Source: CBDCMJ01 sp965218875 (GTDB taxonomy: Bacteria; Chloroflexota; Dehalococcoidia; Lucifugimonadales; UBA3495). Taken from it: a stretch of DNA of 64,000 nt. Where the stretch lies: assembly GCA_965218875.1 (NCBI GenBank), contig OZ244707.1, forward strand, positions 1,736,001 to 1,800,000, read 5' to 3'. This document shows positions 18,132-25,686 of this stretch, piece by piece (within the stretch, counting starts at the first letter, position 1; each line of letters starts with the position of its first letter). The notes under the pieces were generated by a model. That model saw only the letters and a list, made by a program, of their open reading frames with translations. It was not told the DNA's origin and made no database searches. A program made the translations under genes and the position numbers.

Positions 18132-19472
18132 TCAGGTCCACAGTCTGGTCCTTCCCGGCCCTTCCAGGAAGGCCAGCATGAGGGCGTCGGCCTTGTCGGG
18201 AGAGGGCAGGCCGCTCTTCCGCATAGAGTCCTTGCTTTCTATTATGATCCGGCCCAGGCTGTCGTAGCTGTAGCGCAGGGCCGCCAGCTCGCCGATGAGC
18301 TGGCCGTCGGGAGGGATCTGGATTTGCGAGGACGAAAACAGCTCCCGCAGCCGCCAGTAGCCTTCGGCCCGCAGGTTGGTGAACAGCGAGTGCTGGCGGG
18401 CCCGCAGGGACACGTTTATGCCCCGGACGGGGTAACCCTGCTCTTTCAAGCGGTCCACCACCCCGGCCCCGACGCCGATCTCGTCCACGCAGATGCGGCT
18501 GGGTTGGAACTCTTTGACGGCCGTGATTACCCAGCCCGCAAGCTGCATGGTGTCCAGGCCGCGCAGAACGCGGATGTCCTCCACCAGGTGTCCCCGGCGG
18601 CGCAGTATCACGCTGCGGTCCGAGCCGAACCGGGCCACGTCGACGGCCAACACCACCTCCGGGTCCGCGGTCTGGCCCTGGGTCTCGGCCCTGTCCCCCA
18701 CCGCCGCTTCGATGTCGGACAGCCGGATGAGGGTGTCTTCGGCCTGGTCGGGGAACTCGCCCAACACCCTGGCGCGATAGATGGGGTTTTCCTCTCCCCA
18801 GATGTCTTTTCTCTCCTGCACCCACTCGTCCGACGTGAGCCCGGGCACCACGATTTCCCCGGCTTGAACGTTGGGGCTATCCAGGGCCGAGATGGTAACG
18901 GTGCGGTAGAGGAGCCTCTCTTGGTGAAAGGCCCGGTGGAAAGCCCCGGAGACTGTCGTGGGGTTGCCGATGAGGAGGAGCCGCGGCTCGGACGCGGTCA
19001 TGATGGCTTCTATGGCCTCGAAGATCTCGTCCTTTACGCCTTCCGCCTCGTCGACCACGATGAACATGTTGGAGCTGTGGAACCCCTGGAACTCGCCGGC
19101 GGAGTCCGCCGACAACCCCATGGCGTAGCGGTCTTCGGCCAGCTCCCACCGGGTGTCCAGCATCTTGCCGCCCAGCGGCTCCTGGGCGGGGCGGTAGAGG
19201 CGGCGTATCTGGCGCCACAGGATGTGGCGGACTTGGCGGAAGGTCGGAGCGGTGCTGAGCACCACCGCGGGATCGTGGCAGTGGACGAACCACAGCACGG
19301 CCACCGCGGCAGAGAAGCCCTTGCCCAGGCCGTTGCCCGATTTTACCGCCACCCGGCGGTGCTCCGGGACCGCGGCCAGCACCTCCTGCTGCTTGCTCCA
19401 CAGAGACACCCCCAGCACCTCCCGGGCAAATTCCAGGGGCGGGACGTAGCCCGCTGCTCCAACGCTGCTCAT
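18132..19472 (-). CDS. Phage terminase large subunit (TerL)
   Basis: The 446-aa product has the two TerL domains. The N-terminal packaging ATPase shows a Walker A-like SGNGLGKG (45-52), Walker B MFIVVDEAEG (Asp141, Glu142) and a LLLIGNPTT coupling motif. The C-terminal RNase H-like nuclease starts at EVVLAVDVARFGSDRS (Asp278), with ICVDEIGVGAGVVDRL and DKADALMLAF as further acidic positions. TerL cuts phage DNA and pumps it through the portal. Its ATG is six bases after the stop of the zinc-ribbon gene and has no good ribosome-binding site, which suggests translational coupling. No small terminase is seen unless one of the two upstream small genes does that job. Confidence 0.93.
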   Translation of the reverse strand: MSSVGAAGYVPPLEFAREVLGVSLWSKQQEVLAAVPEHRRVAVKSGNGLGKGFSAAVAVLWFVHCHDPAVVLSTAPTFRQVRHILWRQIRRLYRPAQEPLGGKMLDTRWELAEDRYAMGLSADSAGEFQGFHSSNMFIVVDEAEGVKDEIFEAIEAIMTASEPRLLLIGNPTTVSGAFHRAFHQERLLYRTVTISALDSPNVQAGEIVVPGLTSDEWVQERKDIWGEENPIYRARVLGEFPDQAEDTLIRLSDIEAAVGDRAETQGQTADPEVVLAVDVARFGSDRSVILRRRGHLVEDIRVLRGLDTMQLAGWVITAVKEFQPSRICVDEIGVGAGVVDRLKEQGYPVRGINVSLRARQHSLFTNLRAEGYWRLRELFSSSQIQIPPDGQLIGELAALRYSYDSLGRIIIESKDSMRKSGLPSPDKADALMLAFLEGPGRTRLWT

Positions 19473-19478
19473 CGGCGG

Positions 19479-19679
19479 TCAGGCCCGGTCCGGCCGGCCC
19501 GACGGGGGCGCAACCGCGCCGGGGCCGGGGCCGGCCGCGCGTTTATCGGGAGCTAATGGGGACGGGGCGGGCGGGCTGAACAAGTACCCGCATTCCCGGC
19601 AGCGCAAAACGTCGTTATCCGAGGCTATTTTCTTCTCCAGTTGCAGCAAGTGAGGGGAAAGACAACGCCGGCAACGCAA
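19479..19679 (-). CDS. Small zinc-ribbon protein in the phage module
   Basis: The 66-aa product has two CxxC pairs, CRRC near the N-terminus and CREC at about residues 27-30, with 20-odd residues between them, and then a disordered Pro/Ala/Gly tail. This is a zinc ribbon of a type common in phage packaging operons. Start is TTG (19677-19679), but it is preceded by AGGAGGTGATC, an almost perfect complement of the 16S anti-Shine-Dalgarno. The stop is six bases before the TerL start. A role in DNA or RNA binding is inferred only. Confidence 0.72.
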   Translation of the reverse strand: MRCRRCLSPHLLQLEKKIASDNDVLRCRECGYLFSPPAPSPLAPDKRAAGPGPGAVAPPSGRPDRA

Positions 19680-19731
19680 CCTCGATCACCTCCTGGTTGG
19701 CCTTGGCTTGAAACGAAACCCGCGAAACCCG

Positions 19732-19770
19732 AATAAAAAGGGGACGACCCCCGGTGAAGAGGGTCGTCCC
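19732..19770 (-). terminator. Rho-independent terminator (minus strand)
   Basis: On the minus strand a perfect 10-bp stem (GGGACGACCC / GGGTCGTCCC, 10-base loop) is followed by CTTTTTATT. It lies between the 59-aa gene and the zinc-ribbon gene, so it would end transcription of the former just ahead of the packaging genes. Confidence 0.75.
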
Positions 19771-19969
19771 TGTAGGTACTAAGCTAGGCTGTGGTAATCG
19801 GGGCTGTCAACGGGGCACGCGTCACCAGGTCCGCCCGGCGGCTCGAGTAAATGCCGCGCTATCGGCAGCGGGGCACCCCGGCGGCTGGACTCTCGGTGGT
19901 CGGCAACCGAGTGGGGACGGCGGCCAGAGGGGATCGGTCAAGGGAACAGGTGGGCGGCTGTGCTTCTGA

Positions 19970-20149
19970 CTAGCTGTGCTTCTGAACGAAGGGGACCACT
20001 CGACTGTCAAGGTCGCCCAAGTCCACGCCGGCGTCAGAGCGGGCCACCCCCAGGTGAGCTGCTCGCTGGATGTCTTCCCAATCGGGTTCCAGTTCGTACT
20101 CGTCTCGAAGCTCGTCAAACAATGTGTCCAGGGATTGCTTGTCAAACAT
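19970..20149 (-). CDS. Small acidic hypothetical protein, 59 aa
   Basis: Minus-strand ATG at 20147-20149 to TAG at 19970. The product starts MFDKQSLDTLFDELRDEYEL and continues with a tryptophan-containing EPDWEDIQRAAHLG and a DAGVDLGDLD stretch. It is acidic, predicted helical and clearly protein-like in composition, unlike all other frames here. The terminator downstream of it supports a transcribed unit. It lies just upstream of the zinc ribbon and TerL genes, so it may belong to the phage remnant. The family is not recognised. Confidence 0.6.
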   Translation of the reverse strand: MFDKQSLDTLFDELRDEYELEPDWEDIQRAAHLGVARSDAGVDLGDLDSRVVPFVQKHS

Positions 20150-20297
20150 AGTTGCTCTTACCGTGTCCTAAGATTCAAGTCATGGACCGGCGTCCGGCGC
20201 CGGGAGACCATAGCTGGCAATGCAATGCTAGGAAAGTGTACCCCCAATTCGCCGCCGCGGGCAAGACGCCATCCCTGGCCGCCCTACGCCCCACCCT

Positions 20298-20431
20298 GTC
20301 ATTCCGCTGGAGCGCAGCGACGAGGAATCTACAATGCATAGCTGCAAGCCCCGGCCGTTGGTGATGGGCCGCTCGGCGCTGTCCCATTTTCATCGCCCTA
20401 ATGTGGCCTCCGCGAGGCCATGGTGATTCCG
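20298..20431 (+). repeat. Family D repeat unit, copy 2
   Basis: Runs from GTCATTCCGCTGGAGCGCAG through GCTGCAAGCCCCGGCCGTTG and CCCATTTTCATCGCCCTAAT to GAGGCCATGGTGATTCCG. Close copies lie at 10753, 35414 and, inverted, 51169. Confidence 0.85.
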
Positions 20432-20456
20432 ATAAACCCTGTCATTCTGACAAACC

Positions 20457-20565
20457 CCGTTCGTCCTGAGCGAAGCGAAGTGGAGCCGTAGGCGGAACGA
20501 AGCGAAGTCGAAGGGCCTGTCCTGAGCCTGTCGAAGGGCCTGTTCTCCTTGAGTCTGAACAGTTG
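20457..20565. mobile_element. Family A element, right end only
   Basis: Interior blocks end in CTTGAGTCTGAACAGTTG, a right terminal repeat with two changes. The left terminal repeat is missing and replaced by unrelated sequence. Confidence 0.75.
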
Positions 20566-20790
20566 TTCCCTGGGCTGCCAAGGGTTCAGGGTCGATGGGA
20601 CTCATGACCGCCGAGACGTCTGGGTGTCGGCGCTCCCGATATGGGGCCGTTGTCATCCACCCGGCAGGCCCCTCAAGTCCGGCCAGCTATCGGCCCTGGT
20701 ATCGCGTTGACTAAGGCATAGCGGGTCATTACAATACCCGCCGAATGCCGCGGTCCGGCGCGAAGCCGCAAACCACCCGGGCGGTTGATA

Positions 20791-22410
20791 ATGAGGTCTC
20801 GTCTACTTGTTCCACTAGCTCCCTTATTGCTGTCCCTGGCGCTGGCCTTTGGACTGGCGGCCTGCAGTGGCGACGGCCCCTCTCCCACCCCCGAGCCGGC
20901 CCCTGCCGGCACTCCGCAATCCACTGCCGCGCCTGCCCCGGAGCCAACTGAGGCCGCCGCCTCTGCTCCCGAGCCCCCTGACGTCGCGGCTCCTGACGCC
21001 CCGGAGCCCTCTTCCACCACTGCCGCTCCCGACCCAACCGTCCCGCCCGCTGCGGCGGACACTGAGGTGGAGGAGCCGCCCGAGACTGTGTCCCAGCCCT
21101 CGACGGATGTGACGGCGGATAACCCGCTCCTTCAGTACTCCGCCGAGCACGCTGGCGGTCCGGGCGCCATCTTCACGGGCGACCCCATGCAGTTGATCGG
21201 ACCCCCGCCCCACGAGGGGTTGATGTTCCAGTTGCCGATGGAGGTGTATACGCAGCTGTCCCTGGCGGCCCTGTTCGGTGCCGAGGAGTTGGGCCTGCCC
21301 AGCCAGATGTTCATCTTCACCAGCGACTACTACAGCTCCCTGCTTGAGAAGGCCAACCTGACCAACCCCACGGAGTTGACCTCCTCCGGCGAGAACATAG
21401 AGATTCAACACGCCTGCATCGCCCGCACCCTCCCCACCTGCGTGTTGATCCAGACCTACTGGGCGCCCAATCTCGCCAGGCGCACCAACGGACAGGTGAA
21501 GTTGTCCGTGGTGTCCTACCCTGAGCTGGGGCTCGCCGGCCCCGATACCCTGGACCAGGTCAGCAACGGCACCCTGGAGATGGCCGATATCTACTCCGGG
21601 TACGTGGCCGGCGTCGTGCCGGGCCTGGAGATAGCGTCCCTTTGGGGATCTCTCCAGGACTGGGAGACTTCCTACGAGATCGTGACGGCCGTGGCCCCCG
21701 ATATAGACGAGGTCATCCTCAGCGCCACCGGGGGCAGCCAGGTCCTGAATCGCAACTGGTTCCCGGGCGCCGACCAGTGGTTCTTCACCAACAAGCTGCT
21801 GCGGACCCTGGAGGACTTCGAGGGCGTGAAGATACGTTCCCACGGGGCCGCTATGTCCAACTTCATAGTCGGCATGGGAGCCGAGCCTGTGTTCCTGGGT
21901 CCGGGTGACTTGTACGTCGCGCTGGAGTTGGGGCAGGTCGACGCCATCACCACTACGCCCCTGCTGGCGCTGCCGGAGCGGCTCTACGAGGTGGCGGACT
22001 ACATGGCCGGACCGGTCGCGGGCTTCGGGTACACCATGAACGTCATCAACCAGGACGTATGGGGCCGGATACCCGAAGACCTGCAACAGATCATCATCGA
22101 GGAAGGAGCCAGGACCGAGTTGGAGGGCCTGCGCCTCTCCCCCTTCCAGAACGTCATTCCGGTCCAGGCCAACCAGCAGCAGGGCGTACAGCCGCTCTTC
22201 TTCTCTGAAGAGATCAGGAAGCACATCCAGGCCACGGTGCTCCCGGAGTACATCCTGCCCGGCTGGGTGCGGCGCCTCAGGTATCCTGGCAACAACGAGG
22301 CTGTTGTGGCCGCGTACAACGAGAAGGTTGGTCCCTACATCGGCCTGCTGATCAACGAGGACGGGACCTTGGCAGAGGTCCCCATCACCAGGGGCCCGGC
22401 CTCCAGGTAG
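20791..22410 (+). CDS. dctP: TRAP transporter substrate-binding lipoprotein (DctP type)
   Basis: The 539-aa product begins with a lipoprotein signal peptide ending in LAAC (lipid-anchored Cys25). A linker of about 80 residues, very rich in Pro, Ala, Glu and Thr, follows. The rest is a TRAP substrate-binding domain, with IQTYWAPNLARRTNGQVKLS, GTLEMADIYSGYVAGVVPGLE, GVKIRSHGAAMSNFIVGMGA and GQVDAITTTP as typical segments. TRAP binding proteins normally capture organic acids, where an arginine such as the one in VKIRS contacts the carboxylate. At 539 aa it is about 200 residues longer than usual, because of the linker and an extra N-terminal region. ATG chosen at 20791. It is the first gene of the operon with dctQ and dctM. 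Confidence 0.92.
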   Translation: MRSRLLVPLAPLLLSLALAFGLAACSGDGPSPTPEPAPAGTPQSTAAPAPEPTEAAASAPEPPDVAAPDAPEPSSTTAAPDPTVPPAAADTEVEEPPETVSQPSTDVTADNPLLQYSAEHAGGPGAIFTGDPMQLIGPPPHEGLMFQLPMEVYTQLSLAALFGAEELGLPSQMFIFTSDYYSSLLEKANLTNPTELTSSGENIEIQHACIARTLPTCVLIQTYWAPNLARRTNGQVKLSVVSYPELGLAGPDTLDQVSNGTLEMADIYSGYVAGVVPGLEIASLWGSLQDWETSYEIVTAVAPDIDEVILSATGGSQVLNRNWFPGADQWFFTNKLLRTLEDFEGVKIRSHGAAMSNFIVGMGAEPVFLGPGDLYVALELGQVDAITTTPLLALPERLYEVADYMAGPVAGFGYTMNVINQDVWGRIPEDLQQIIIEEGARTELEGLRLSPFQNVIPVQANQQQGVQPLFFSEEIRKHIQATVLPEYILPGWVRRLRYPGNNEAVVAAYNEKVGPYIGLLINEDGTLAEVPITRGPASR

Positions 22411-22470
22411 TCCCCCCTACCGGCTTACCTGCACGCCGGTCCCGGACGACCCGCCATAGCCGCTACCAGC

Positions 22471-23049
22471 TTGTCAAGCTACACCGGCCGGAGGACCCCG
22501 GCCCTTTACCTGTTGCTGGGGTTCCGGGTCCTGGCCCAAAGGGCGGACCGGCTGTACTTCCTCCTCGGCTACGTCTGCGGCCTCGAGCTGTTGCTCCTGG
22601 CCTTCTTCATCACCTACCAGGTGGTGGCCCGCAAGCTGGGCTGGCCCCGCGCCCCGGGCGGCGACACCATGGCAGGCTATGTGCTGGCCATGTCCGTCAC
22701 CTGGGCCTTCTCCTACTCGTTGCGCTCCGACGCCCACGTCCGCATCGACGTGCTGCTGCCTCGCATGGGTCCCCGGGTTAGGGCCGTTGCCGACTGGCTC
22801 GCCCTGATGGGAGTGGCTTTCTTGGCGTACGTCACCTCCTGGAAGATGTGGGAGGCCGTGATTCGAGACTACCAGCGGGGCTCGGTCACCACCGATTACC
22901 CTCTCACTCCGCTGTTCATCCCCAAGATAGTGGTCTCCCTGGGGTTCACCCTGCTGGTGATAACCGCCCTGCAGATGATGCTGTCCATGATCGCCGAGCG
23001 GTGGCTGCCCCGAGTCCACCGGGCCATGGGCGGGGACGAGATCCGGTGA
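22471..23049 (+). CDS. dctQ: TRAP transporter small permease (DctQ type)
   Basis: The 192-aa product has four membrane helices in the DctQ arrangement: LLGYVCGLELLLLAFFITYQ, then AGYVLAMSVTWAFSYSLRSD, ADWLALMGVAFLAYVTSWKM and PKIVVSLGFTLLVITALQMM. The AHVRIDVL stretch after helix 2 is a family hallmark. The subunit pairs with the large permease to couple sodium flow to substrate uptake. A TTG start is assumed; there is no ATG upstream in frame and the ribosome-binding site is poor. It lies 60 bases after dctP and 26 before dctM. Confidence 0.9.
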   Translation: MSSYTGRRTPALYLLLGFRVLAQRADRLYFLLGYVCGLELLLLAFFITYQVVARKLGWPRAPGGDTMAGYVLAMSVTWAFSYSLRSDAHVRIDVLLPRMGPRVRAVADWLALMGVAFLAYVTSWKMWEAVIRDYQRGSVTTDYPLTPLFIPKIVVSLGFTLLVITALQMMLSMIAERWLPRVHRAMGGDEIR

Positions 23050-23075
23050 CCGGCGCCTGCGGGAGGGGTTGAGCC

Positions 23076-24578
23076 TTGGTCCTCGGCGTTGCCTTTGGAT
23101 TGATGGCGGCCTTCTTCACGGCCGGCATGTACGTTGCCGGCGCCCTGGGGTGCCTGTCCCTCATCATCATGTTCTTCTTCGAGGATGCTCCCCTCTGGAA
23201 CATCATGGCCAACAAGGCCTGGGAGGGTTCCACCCGCTTCATCCTGGTGGCCGTGCCGCTGTTCATCCTGATGGGCGAGCTGATGAACCGCTCCGGCATG
23301 GGAGAGAGGATGTACTCGGTGGTGTCCCGCTGGGTCTGGTTCCTCCCCGGAGGCCTGATTCACACCAACATCGTGTCCTGCGCCATCTTCGCCGCCTGCT
23401 CCGGCTCCAGCGTGGCCACCTCCGCCACCATCAGCCGCACGTCGCTTCCCTCCTTCCGCCAGCGCAACTACTCCGAGCGCATGGTCATCGGCTCCCTGGC
23501 CGCGGGGGGAACTTTGGGGATTCTGATTCCCCCCAGCATCGGCCTGATCCTCTACGGCGTGCTGGCCGAGGAGTCCATCGGCCGCCTCTACATGGCGGGG
23601 TTTCTGCCCGGCATCCTGCTGGCCGTGTCCTTCATGGTCATGATCGGCTTCATGGCCGTGGTCTGGCGCGGCATGGCGCCCCGGGAGCAGGGGGACAGCT
23701 TCACCACCTGGGAGGGCTGGAAAATGAGGCTCATAGGGGTCTTCCAGCTCCTCCCGGTGCTCGCCCTGGTCTTCCTGGTGTTGGGGGTCATCTACATGGG
23801 GCTCGCCACCCCCAGCGAGGCGGCAGCCTTCGGCGTGTGCGGCGCCTTCACTTTGGCGGTCCTGCTGAACTCCGACGAAATAGTGGTCCCCCTGCTGGGG
23901 GCCCTGCTCCGGCGCGGCGGGCTGGCGCGTCTGGTCAACCCGACCGCCCCGGCCGCCCTCAACACCCTGTGGACGGCCCCGGCCCCCTCGATGGACACGC
24001 TCCGGACCGTGGCGCAGCGAAACCTTCGCATGATTCAGGAGTCGTTTATCTCCACGGTGCGCACCACCGGGATGATCTTCCTGATCCTCCTGGCCGCCCT
24101 CACCCTGAGCTTCGCCTTCTCCAGGCTGGGAATCTCGCAGCAGATCGCCGAGACCATCGCCGGGTTCAATCTGACCGACTGGCAGTTGGTCCTGGCTCTG
24201 GTGTTGTTCTACCTGGTGTTGGGGACCTTCATGGAAAGCTTCGCCATGATGGTCACCACCGTCCCCATCCTGGTGCCCGCGCTGAAGGACGCCGGCGTCG
24301 ACCTCGTTTGGTTCGGCGTCATCATGGTGCTGTTGGTGGAAGCCGCCCTGATCAGCCCTCCCGAGGGAATCAACCTGTACGTGTTGCACGGGGTGCGGCA
24401 GGACGTGGACCGCGAGGAGGCGGAGAGGACCGGCGAGGAGAGACGGCAAACCACCATCGCCGACGTGTGGATAGGCGTCTTGCCCTTCATGGGCTGTATT
24501 GCCTTCGTCACCGTGTTGGTGCTGGCGTTTCCGCAGATCGCCCTCTGGCTGCCCAACCTCGTATTCGGCGCCAGGTAG
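23076..24578 (+). CDS. dctM: TRAP transporter large permease (DctM type)
   Basis: The 500-aa product shows the DctM features: VPLFILMGELMNRSGM in the first third, the signature ACSGSSVATSATISRTSLP, AGGTLGILIPPSIGLILYG, and MVTTVPILVPALKDAGVDLV near the end. It is an elevator-type membrane channel with about 12 helices. It is longer than the usual ~430 aa because of a cytoplasmic-type insert (about residues 265-315, Pro/Ala/Arg-rich) in the middle and a hydrophilic loop near residue 445. TTG start with GGGAGG ten bases upstream. Last gene of the TRAP operon; a family A-derived repeat fragment follows. Confidence 0.93.
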   Translation: MVLGVAFGLMAAFFTAGMYVAGALGCLSLIIMFFFEDAPLWNIMANKAWEGSTRFILVAVPLFILMGELMNRSGMGERMYSVVSRWVWFLPGGLIHTNIVSCAIFAACSGSSVATSATISRTSLPSFRQRNYSERMVIGSLAAGGTLGILIPPSIGLILYGVLAEESIGRLYMAGFLPGILLAVSFMVMIGFMAVVWRGMAPREQGDSFTTWEGWKMRLIGVFQLLPVLALVFLVLGVIYMGLATPSEAAAFGVCGAFTLAVLLNSDEIVVPLLGALLRRGGLARLVNPTAPAALNTLWTAPAPSMDTLRTVAQRNLRMIQESFISTVRTTGMIFLILLAALTLSFAFSRLGISQQIAETIAGFNLTDWQLVLALVLFYLVLGTFMESFAMMVTTVPILVPALKDAGVDLVWFGVIMVLLVEAALISPPEGINLYVLHGVRQDVDREEAERTGEERRQTTIADVWIGVLPFMGCIAFVTVLVLAFPQIALWLPNLVFGAR

Positions 24579-24669
24579 CCGCCTGCCCTTTACCCGGTTC
24601 CGTTTATAAAGCAGCTGGATTACGCATACTTGCCCTTCGGCGCCACCGCTCCTCCCGAGCACCTCCACC

Positions 24670-24710
24670 CCGTTCGTCCTGAGCGAAACGAAGTGCAGTC
24701 GAAGGACCCC
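24670..24710. repeat. Fragment of the GTTCGTCCTGAGCG repeat
   Basis: CGTTCGTCCTGAGCGAAACG followed by AAGTGCAGTCGAAGGACC. It shares the interior of family A without terminal repeats. The same short form recurs at 25108. Confidence 0.75.
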
Positions 24711-24762
24711 TGCTGACAGTTGCCCCTAGACCCCAGTTCATGTGCCCAATTAGAATCGTGTC

Positions 24763-25062
24763 GTGAGTTTTTACGTTTATATTCTCCACTGCGCCGACGG
24801 TTCCTATTACGTCGGCCACACCGAAGGCTTGGAGACTCGGCTGGCCCGTCATGAATCCGGGCGACTACCAGGCTACACCTACAATCGCCGCCCGGTAAGG
24901 CTGGCATTTGCTGAGGAGTTCCAGACCAGGGCAGAAGCACTCGCCCTGGAAAGGCAAATAAAAGGCTGGTCAAGGGCCAAAAAAGAAGCGTTGATGGTCC
25001 GTGATTGGGAAAGACTTGCTCACTGGTGCAAGCGCCAGAGGTATGCCCTTCGGCGAGCTTAG
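24763..25062 (+). CDS. GIY-YIG nuclease-domain protein (YhbQ/UPF0213-like)
   Basis: The 99-aa product is a single GIY-YIG domain. It starts FYVYILHCADGSYYVGHTEG, so the two motif halves appear as VYI and YVG, followed by the catalytic Arg in LETRLARHESG and the Glu in EALALERQIKGWSRAKKEAL. Stand-alone domains of this type are common in bacteria and may process branched or damaged DNA, but their role is largely undefined. GTG start at 24763. It sits between two copies of the same short repeat fragment (24670 and 25108), so it may have moved as a cassette. Confidence 0.88.
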   Translation: MSFYVYILHCADGSYYVGHTEGLETRLARHESGRLPGYTYNRRPVRLAFAEEFQTRAEALALERQIKGWSRAKKEALMVRDWERLAHWCKRQRYALRRA

Positions 25063-25107
25063 GGCAGGTTCATCCAACAAGATCAGGACACACCCTTCAA
25101 CAGCACC

Positions 25108-25148
25108 CCGTTCGTCCTGAGCGAAACGAAGTGCAGTCGAAGGACACC
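25108..25148. repeat. Fragment of the GTTCGTCCTGAGCG repeat, second copy
   Basis: Nearly identical to 24670-24710, same orientation; the pair brackets the GIY-YIG gene. Confidence 0.75.
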
Positions 25149-25282
25149 CCAACTGACACCCCTCCCTTCCCATCTCCGGATGCGTCTCCCTACCATGATA
25201 AACGTCACACCCAAACCTCCCGCTGGGACGCGGACCAAATCCAACCCGCCCCTGAGACATCACTGAGGCATCACGGTACCCA

Positions 25283-25489
25283 ATGGCCGGAAACCGCTCC
25301 AAACCCAACTCTTCCCGACCTGCCCCGCAGCCCCCGGAACCCGCCCCCAACCCGGCCAGCGAGCTGGAATGGGAGGAAATGAGCGAAAATGAGAGGGAAG
25401 CCGAAAAATCTAACCTCACCTTTCGCCAGCAGTCGGCGCTGCCCATCATCGCCGGCTCCCCACCTTCATGGCGGCCCATAACTACCTGA
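25283..25489 (+). pseudogene. Possible remnant of a small helix-turn-helix gene
   Basis: A 68-codon frame starts with a Pro/Asn-rich leader (MAGNRSKPNSSRPAPQPPEP). It continues as EMSENEREAEKSNLTFRQQS and ALPIIA. In phage- and transposon-linked HTH proteins of the phBC6A51 type, a Leu-Thr-x-(K/R)-Gln-x-x-Ala-Leu start is followed by the turn and recognition helices. Here the frame runs into PPSWRPITT and stops where the recognition helices should be. It looks like the first half of such a gene, broken after about 55 codons. Family assignment is from memory of the motif only. Confidence 0.35.
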
Positions 25490-25686
25490 ACAGGTGCCGC
25501 GGCCAAGACACCATTCCCGACTGCGATCAACTCCTCCGCTCCCTCCTCCCCTGGTCCGCAACCTTCGGCCCCGTGGATTTCCCGCCGATTACCCCGTCCT
25601 GGCCAAGCCGGTGACGCGCATAATGCGGCAGCGTCACCCCTTCCACCCGGTTCCGTGCTCCCTTGCCCTGTGCTATGGTGGGCGGC

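Larger units (their letters stand above)
20150..20790. other. 641-base gap filled by a D unit and a truncated family A element
   Basis: No gene is seen. A family D unit lies at 20298-20431, followed by the right half of a family A element at 20457-20565. The last 220 bases lead into dctP and hold no clear promoter. Confidence 0.6.
25063..25686. other. 624-base gap between GIY-YIG and membrane protein genes
   Basis: Contains a short repeat fragment (25108-25148) and the probable HTH-gene remnant at 25283-25489. A 48-codon open frame (25468-25614) overlaps the end of that remnant but has no ribosome-binding site. Nothing else is seen. Confidence 0.5.

Noticed and set aside
19850..19925. tRNA-like fold near the phage remnant
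   Set aside because: Some stem potential, but no anticodon arm and no TTCGA-type T loop.
19822..20145. 107-codon minus-strand frame overlapping the 59-aa gene
   Set aside because: Ser/Pro/Trp-rich shadow; the 59-aa frame on the same strand has natural composition.
22896..24668. 590-codon open frame on the minus strand across dctM
   Set aside because: It mirrors the real DctM gene, has a His/Gly/Gln/Asp-rich unnatural composition and no ribosome-binding site; long antisense frames are expected in high-GC DNA.
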